Shown piece by piece: positions 58,115-64,000 of a DNA stretch of 64,000 bases; the first letter of the stretch is position 1, and every line of letters starts with the position of its first letter. The DNA lies in NCBI GenBank assembly GCA_032622095.1, contig CP136061.1:254895582-254959581 (forward strand), read 5' to 3'. The stretch comes from Siphonodentalium dalli. Lineage: Eukaryota; Mollusca; Scaphopoda; Gadilida; Siphonodentaliidae. Under the pieces are notes generated by a model. It did no database searches. It was not told the origin of the DNA and was given only the letters and a program-made list of their open reading frames with translations. The translations under genes were made by a program, and so were the position numbers.

Positions 58115-58600
58115 ATCCTGGGATCAAATCAAGTTTGAATTTAGTGTGCCTGTCATTTGCAGAATGAGGTCCCCAGGGGGTGAATTTAGTGATGCTATCT
58201 CGCATAGCGGGCTAGCATCACCAACTTCACCATCCGGGGACCTCTTTCTGCTTAGGCCTCATCATCTCTGGAAAGTTCCTTTATTATCAAATTTCTATAA
58301 AATCTTCTTCACATATAGATTCTATTTCTTATTTAGTTTAGTTTTTCTGTATCCCCAAATTGGCAGACGACACATTGCATAATCGAGGTTCCCAATGGGT
58401 GTACAGCACAATATTCACCATTTGGGAACTTCAATCTGAGTCTATGTCTCCCATAGCAGATGAGGCCACACAGAATGAGGTCCCCAGGGGGTAATTTGGT
58501 GATGCTAGCCCGCTATGCGGGATAGCGTTACTAAATTCGCCCTCTGTGGACCTCATTCTGAAAATGGCAGGCACACTAAGCTCAATCTTGTATCAAAATA
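58115..58600. mobile_element. Family B MITE, copy B3
   Basis: Outer ends TTAGTGTGCCTGTCATTTGC and inverse (GGCAGGCACACTAA). Each half is itself a palindrome around CGCATAGCGGGCTAGCATCA / GCTAGCCCGCTATGCGG. Confidence 0.85.
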
Positions 58601-58985
58601 TGTCAATAATTGTGCGGGTTCTTCTCCTTCTTCTGGTTACAACAGTTACTGTCGGTCATTTATTGACCCATTATTAGTCGTTGAGTTGAGTGAAAATTTT
58701 GTGTGTATTTTAATACTATTGATAAAAGAGTAATTTTCGCATTAAAAACATTTAAAACTATAAGATAAGATCAATTTTAATGCAAAATACACCCAATGGG
58801 CAGTTACACATATAATAAATACAAAATATATCAACATAAAGAATAATTTAACATGAGTAATCACGTACAATATGCATATATATACTTTCTCATTAATTTA
58901 CTGTCATAAAATCTCACGTATAGTTGCTAGCGTTTGTTAGATATATATACATTAATTGTCTCGAATGGTGAAGAAAGACCGGGTC

Positions 58986-59562
58986 ATGTCGCATATAACG
59001 TTAACGGTTGCAATTTGTTCATTCTGCATATAATAAATCTGAACTTCTCATGATTTGTCATTTCTAAGAAACGAGGGAACGTTGCAATTATGTCCTTCAC
59101 ACAAGCCTTGAAATAGGGTGTCTGTCATTTGCAGAGTGAGGTCCCCAGAGGGTGAATTTAGTGATGCTACCCCGCATAGCGGGCTAGCATAACCAAATTC
59201 ACCCTCTGGGAACCTCATTCTGCTGAGGTGTAAGCAGAATGAGGTCCCTAGAGGGTGAATTTGGTGATGCTAGCCCGCTATACGGGGTAGCATCACTAAA
59301 TTCACCCTCTGGGGACCTCATTCTGCAAATGACAGACACCCTATTTCAAGGCTTGCCTTCACATAAGTTTCATGAATATTTTCGTATAATATATTACAGC
59401 CAGATATGTCTAACGTTCCATATATAACATGCAGCAGTTCAGTCACCGAGATGTTTAACAACCTTCATTGACAAAACTTCTTTCTTAGAAAAGACAAATT
59501 ATGAGTTCAGATTTATTATGCAGAATGAACTAATTGCAACCGTTACATTTATATGGGACATA
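58986..59562. mobile_element. Foldback element (family G) hosting B4
   Basis: Arms 58986-59070 and 59475-59562 are inverse: ACGGTTGCAATTTGTTCATT then CTGCATATAATAAATCTGAA. A further piece (59390-59475) is found inverted at 61310-61395. Confidence 0.75.
59105..59350. mobile_element. Family B MITE, copy B4, double palindrome
   Basis: CAAGCCTTGAAATAGGGTGT then CTGTCATTTGCAG, perfectly mirrored at the right end. Each half is a second hairpin of AATGAGGTCCC..GGTGAATTT..CATAGCGGGCTAGCAT. Confidence 0.92.
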
Positions 59563-59589
59563 TAAGGATAAGCATATATAGGATATAGA

Positions 59590-59740
59590 GGATCTCCAAT
59601 GAGTTATGTTGGGATATAAGATTTTATGAAACGAGTTTTATAAATTTGATTCACAACGAGTCATAGACGAGTTGTAAATCTAATTTATCAAACGAGTTTC
59701 ATAAAATCTTATATCCCAACATAACGAGTTGAAGATCTTG
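59590..59740. repeat. ~150-bp long hairpin
   Basis: GAGTTATGTTGGGATATAAG then ATTTTATGAAACGAGTTTTA TAAATTTGATT is followed, after CACAACGAGTCATAGACGAG, by its inverse. Confidence 0.92.
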
Positions 59741-60154
59741 TATATCACATGAACAAAAAAATGGAGCTTTATGTCCTTTTAACAAATCAAAATCTTTAAA
59801 AAAAAAGCTGAAAAATGCAATTATTTCTGCAATGTCTGGTATTGGTGTCAAGCGCGGCTTTTCTAAATAGTATTAATCCGCGCGGCAATTTAATTGGCGT
59901 GATGCCAAGTACCCCGGTAAGCACCGGTTATTACCCACTAGTGAGAGATAAGATAATATCTAATGGAGTTTTCAATGACATTATTGGGGTTTCATGCGAT
60001 ATAAGGATATTTCCTATATGTACAATCTCAGTTGTTTACTTGTTGGCGTTGTAGAGAAGGGTGAGAGGCTTTATATAGCATCAGAAGATACAGAATCTTG
60101 TGTTAATTTATTCCACTGAGTGACAGTTCTGAGGTAGAAAGAGTATTTGTATAT

Positions 60155-60591
60155 CTGACCCGCCATATCAAATCCAGTCGTAAGTCGGGATTTTTTTACC
60201 CTGTGCCAATGCATTCTCTTAGGTCGCCTCGCATATATAAGAGAATGCATTGGCCTAACAATTTTTTACAATTTTAATAATGTTTTCTTGTATTCTTTAA
60301 CAATTTAATAATTTCACCCATACAGAGCCCCAGACAAACATGAGCAGACGACACTCTTCTATATGCTTCTATATATGTGTGGGGCTCCCTGCAGGGTAAT
60401 GGATGTTTTTTATTTTATGTCCTAAAAATTGTAAGAAACATTTATTTAAAAAAAATGATAAAAAATTGTTAGGCCAATGCATTCTCTTATATATGCGAGA
60501 CGACCTATGGTCGACTCGCATATATAAGAGAATGCATTGGCACAGGGTAAAAAAATCCCGACTTACGACTGGATTTGATATGGCGGGTCAC
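60155..60591. mobile_element. Family C MITE, copy C3
   Basis: CTGACCCGCCATATCAAATC start (one change) and inverse end, ATAT flanks at 60151-60154 and 60592-60595. The first palindrome has lost its inner left arm (CTCTTAGGTCGCC). Confidence 0.9.
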
Positions 60592-60693
60592 ATATCTGTA
60601 TCGTGTGGAATTGGATTTTGGGATGAATATACATCATTCGAATCAGAAAAGACGAGGTCGTTATTAATTTGGTAAAGAATATTGAGTCTGGAT

Positions 60694-61281
60694 TTAAAGG
60701 GATACTGTACCCAAAATGTTGTTGTTGGTTTCTATAGTCTCCGAGTCGGAGAATAAGGTAAAAAAAATTCCATTATTTGAAACTCTGTTGAGTACGAAGT
60801 TGTGTCACGGATGGCAAATTTACCGGAATGCAAAATTACAAATTGTCGTTGTCGAGTAATTTTTGTACAGTTTTCAACCAAATGTATCAAATAAAAGTTA
60901 TATTATATGCATTCTAGTCCCATATACTCATTTAAGTTATTGTATCGTCACTAGTCAGTGAGTGGCTTGAGTTTTCTCCCCGTATCATCATAATGTTTTA
61001 AACGATCGCGTGTGCTATCCGTTTACCAATCCAGTATCCCTCAATTAATTTGATTACGTCTTGTATACGAAAATTCGTAATTTACTTTACGCCATTTTAT
61101 GGCTCCAGTCATAAATGAAATTTATATCAAATTATTAACTTTGATTTTAAGATAGCCTATTAACCTGAGCGTTTACATAATACATCTTCGACTCAAATTA
61201 CTTATGTTTCTATATATTATCGATATTAGATCGTTGTCATCACCGGAAATTTATTGAAAATGGCGTACAGTACCCCTTTAA
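60694..61281. mobile_element. TTAA-flanked MITE, ends AGGGATACTGTAC
   Basis: TTAA then AGGGATACTGTACCCAAAAT; the right end in inverse is AGGGGTACTGTACGCCATTT, then TTAA. About 588 bp, AT-rich inside, no ORF. Confidence 0.8.
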
Positions 61282-61309
61282 GTCGACTTTGTTGTAAGCT
61301 TTCTCAATG

Positions 61310-61395
61310 AAGGTTGTTAAGCATCTCGGTGACTGAACTGGTGCGTATTAATTGTTATGGAATGTTAGACATATCTGGCTATAAGCGGCGTTATA
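61310..61395. mobile_element. Family G fragment
   Basis: TCTCAATGAAGGTTGTTAAG CATCTCGGTGACTGAACTG..TTAGACATATCTGGCT is the inverse of about 59390-59475. Confidence 0.7.
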
Positions 61396-62019
61396 CCGTT
61401 TCTATTTTGTATATTTGTCCTTTGTGACATGGGTCCCATATTGTTCCATATCATTGCCTCTTGTACAGAAGACTTACACAATTCGGTGGAGGATTTTTAT
61501 ATCAAGATGATTAGATGAATGGCTTGCACAATGACATGAGATTCCATAAGTTCGCGTCGCCAACTCTTCTTCGTCCGTGCGTTGATCAAACGATCGTGTG
61601 AAACAAGGTGAATAACTCTATATTGATAAGTCGGTCAGCCATACCCGAGATCAAGAATCGGGTGGATTCTATGCATTGTTATCTCCCTTCGCCCACGAAG
61701 CAGCCACGTATCGCCTGACTTCATGGATGTGTGGGTGGAAAGCACAAAGCCTCGCGCTTTCTGCTTTCTCATTTTTGGGCACCAATTCGACAATTTATAA
61801 CCGCTTGATCGCACGGAACTATATTTTAGCCCACGGGTTTACGCTGACTATAACCATTTCCTTCATTTATATACATATCTAAGATTTATATCATATTGTG
61901 CTCAGCATACTCTATATACCACGCACATTTCTTCTGGAAGGTAAATTCATTTCATATATGGAAATAGCTGACAAAGGTTCATTTTGATCTTCGACAGACG
62001 CGGCCCATATGTGCGCTTC
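61396..62019. other. Spacer, no gene seen
   Basis: No repeat or gene recognised; the 68-codon ORF at 61676 has no signature. Confidence 0.4.
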
Positions 62020-62305
62020 GCGCGCATTGTAATCGTTTAATAAACAGTTTGATTTAAAAAACAAATTATTTGTTTTATATATTGAGCTCCTTGCTCAAAT
62101 TAAGAAACATTAGTTTTTATTTTATTTTTTTAATAAATTTTTTTTTTTAATCACAATTTTGAACAAATAACGCCGTTATAACCTACACCAGGATAACCCG
62201 AATCACCATACCAAATTTGGTTGAAATCGGTCCAGGGATCTTGGAGAAAACTCCGGAGTCCGGACAGACATACAGATCCTACTCTTTTGTATATATAAAT
62301 AAAGC
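62020..62305. repeat. Dispersed repeat I, copy 2
   Basis: Same ordered phrases as 19500-19800, including CCAAATTTGGTTGAAATCGG TCCAGGGATC and a CGGACAGACATACAGA run ending near CTCTTTTGTATATATAAATA. Confidence 0.7.
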
Positions 62306-62399
62306 ATATCATGTCATAGCATTATCAGTAGCGACGAGTTTGGTAACTTTGGAAGTGTAAAATGAAATGAAGTTACCACTTTGTTACGCTGTCTTGCCT

Positions 62400-62491
62400 T
62401 TCGATATAATGTTTCAAGCTACTCATTTCTATACTAAATACGTATTGGCGAGCATAATTCCCATAAGAAATGCTCAGATACATGTAATAAT
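62400..62491. repeat. Unexpanded relative of the 28-kb 68-bp unit
   Basis: TACTCATTTCTATACTAAAT then ACGTATTGGCGAGC and CCCATAAGAAATGCTCAGAT follow the order of one 68-bp unit of the 27.9-kb array. A9 interrupts it right after TTTAACCC-like sequence. Confidence 0.6.
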
Positions 62492-62891
62492 TTAACCCTT
62501 TACCCAACAAACCGGCCAAAACCGGCCAAATAAAGCTTCAACAGCCTAAAATATCTTGGGTCTGTCTCAATAAAACCATACAAATATGGATATCATTGGA
62601 ACCGGCTCATTGACCACATTGTGATGGTTATAGTTATGCCCTGTGCCAATGCATTCTCTTATATATGCGAGTCGACCATAGGTCGCCTCGCATATATTAG
62701 AGAATGCATTGGCCTAAAAAAAAACTTTTTTTAACACTTTTTACCATTTTTTCTTACATTCTTTAACAATTTTATAATTTTTAATGTGTTAAGCCAATGC
62801 ATTCTCTTATATATGCGAGGCGACCTATGGTCGACTCGAATATATAAGAGAATGCATTGGCACAGGGCCGTTCTATTGGGTAAAGGGTTAA
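62492..62891. mobile_element. Family A MITE, copy A9 (400 bp)
   Basis: Full-length, TTAA on both sides, two palindromes with single changes. Confidence 0.93.
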
Positions 62892-62950
62892 TCAATTTGT
62901 TGAACTAATTATCTGAACATCCCATAAATTAATATGAATCCTTCTGTAGT
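62892..62950. repeat. Inverted arm matching the 29.78-kb array end
   Basis: TTGTTGAACTAATTATCTGA ACATCCCATAAATTAATATG parallels AGTTGAACATATTATCTGAA CATTTCCCACCAATAAATAG at 29773. Confidence 0.65.
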
Positions 62951-64000
62951 TGCATTATCTATATTCCGCTGTCCGTTGTTTGCTTATATATCCTACTCCT
63001 CCCTCCAAATGATTAATGGGCCATTACAATAGATATATATAATGTTTCTGTGAACTGCCAATGATCTATGTGTAAATAGTGTAAACAATTGTTTCATGCC
63101 CCATGTAAAAATGGCTAAGAATAAAGCATTTATTCATTCTTTCAATTTAGTAAAACAAATGGTCAACTGATGAATTGTTGCCAACTAATGGGTTACCATG
63201 GTTACGGTTGACAATGTTCCGACAAACAAACAACTGACCATGATCTTGTAAAGATAAGAGGGGGGGGGGGGCAAATAACAACTTTTTGAATATATTTGGA
63301 TAGAGATTGTCATGCAATATCCGGACCAAAAGTGGTTATGAAATATGAAGTTGTTTGGGAAATAAAGCTGGGTATTTAACTGGCTAGGTAAATTGTCACT
63401 TTTGCAGTAAATTAATTGTATGCATTCCTTACTCGTATTTAAATTCGCGCAGTACTATTTTTCGCTCAGTTTTGAATTCGCGCACTTTAAATTCGCGCAC
63501 AGTGCTGCGAAAATTCAAAACTGACAAAATTATTTTCGTAAATGTTTTGTATCTGATGGGAGTTTCAGTTCATAGTCGTTCATTATATAATATACGTGTG
63601 CATGTACATTAAATGCCACATTTTACGAAACTGTACATCGAGTAGAGCATAGCTGCATCATCATTTTGTTTTCAAAATGTTTGTTTGTGAATGCTCTAAA
63701 TAATCATTCTGGTATTTAAATATTTAAATGTACATGATTGAAATTAACTCGAATGAAATAACACCATAACCATGTAGGCTGCTGAGAAAATCAACACGTG
63801 TATGTGTGTAATAATTGGTTGGGTTGAAATAATTAATTCAGACTGTATATGAACATGCACGGTATCACTCCAGCTAGGGCTGTGGATATGGTGATGTGCT
63901 TTTGCACATTGCGCACGTAATTACTGGAATGAGTATATGTCTTACAATCATTGAAACATCGACGATTTTACCATGATTCATCACTTTACATGTGAATAAT
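62951..64000. other. Spacer, no gene seen
   Basis: AT-rich; a G run lies at about 63259-63270. Three copies of RAATTCGCGCA lie at about 63440-63500. No gene recognised. Confidence 0.45.

Overview
The window looks like nuclear DNA of an invertebrate animal, most plausibly a mollusc. It is AT-rich, almost gene-free, and packed with APE-type LINEs, hAT and TTAA-type DNA transposons, palindromic MITEs and long minisatellites. The repeat ends near 51.2 kb, 19.7 kb and 62.2 kb (GACGGACGG runs, a hairpin of C and G runs ending in TATA) resemble dispersed repeats I associate with bivalves. No bacterial-style operons, tRNA or rRNA genes are visible. The taxon call is inference.

Layout. 1-10.26 kb is a GAT-rich trinucleotide array split at 3395-7241 by a hAT transposon with an 8-bp target duplication. 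The hAT carries a decayed transposase gene whose BED zinc finger is split by an intron. That intron holds a charged gag-like ORF block, and a 5'-truncated LINE with a 12-bp target duplication lies in the transposase remnant. 10.8-15.6 kb holds foldback MITEs and a 425-bp tandem duplication. 15.66-17.51 kb is a 50-bp minisatellite with a 220-bp higher-order period. 23.1-24.5 kb is a 28/36-bp minisatellite. 27.9-29.8 kb is a 68-bp minisatellite. The one convincing host gene is on the minus strand at 30.7-31.2 kb, a small four-helix membrane protein. 32.8-36.3 kb is a LINE with an intact 1162-codon endonuclease/reverse transcriptase ORF. 38-38.8 kb is a 21-27-bp minisatellite. 39.2-43.5 kb is a nest of MITEs plus a deleted relative of the 4.2-kb gag-like block. 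43.77-45.19 kb is an ATC array. 49.3-50.4 kb is a second 68-bp minisatellite and 51.6-54.6 kb a second 50-bp minisatellite. 55.6-62.9 kb holds more MITEs and long hairpins.

The most notable system is a set of foldback elements built on one 69-bp near-perfect palindrome. It occurs about 25 times here, usually twice per element in opposite orientation. The same core sits between two unrelated sets of ends: TTAA-flanked CCCTTTACCC ends (family A, nine copies, about 400 bp, very uniform) and ATAT-flanked GTGACCCGCC ends (family C, three full copies). Two further half-cores carry neither end. A second pattern is that both 68-bp minisatellites finish in an inverted partial unit, as if each array grew inside one arm of a foldback element. 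At 62.4 kb there is an apparently unexpanded relative of the 28-kb array. All repeat families were found by eye; boundaries are approximate unless a target duplication is stated.
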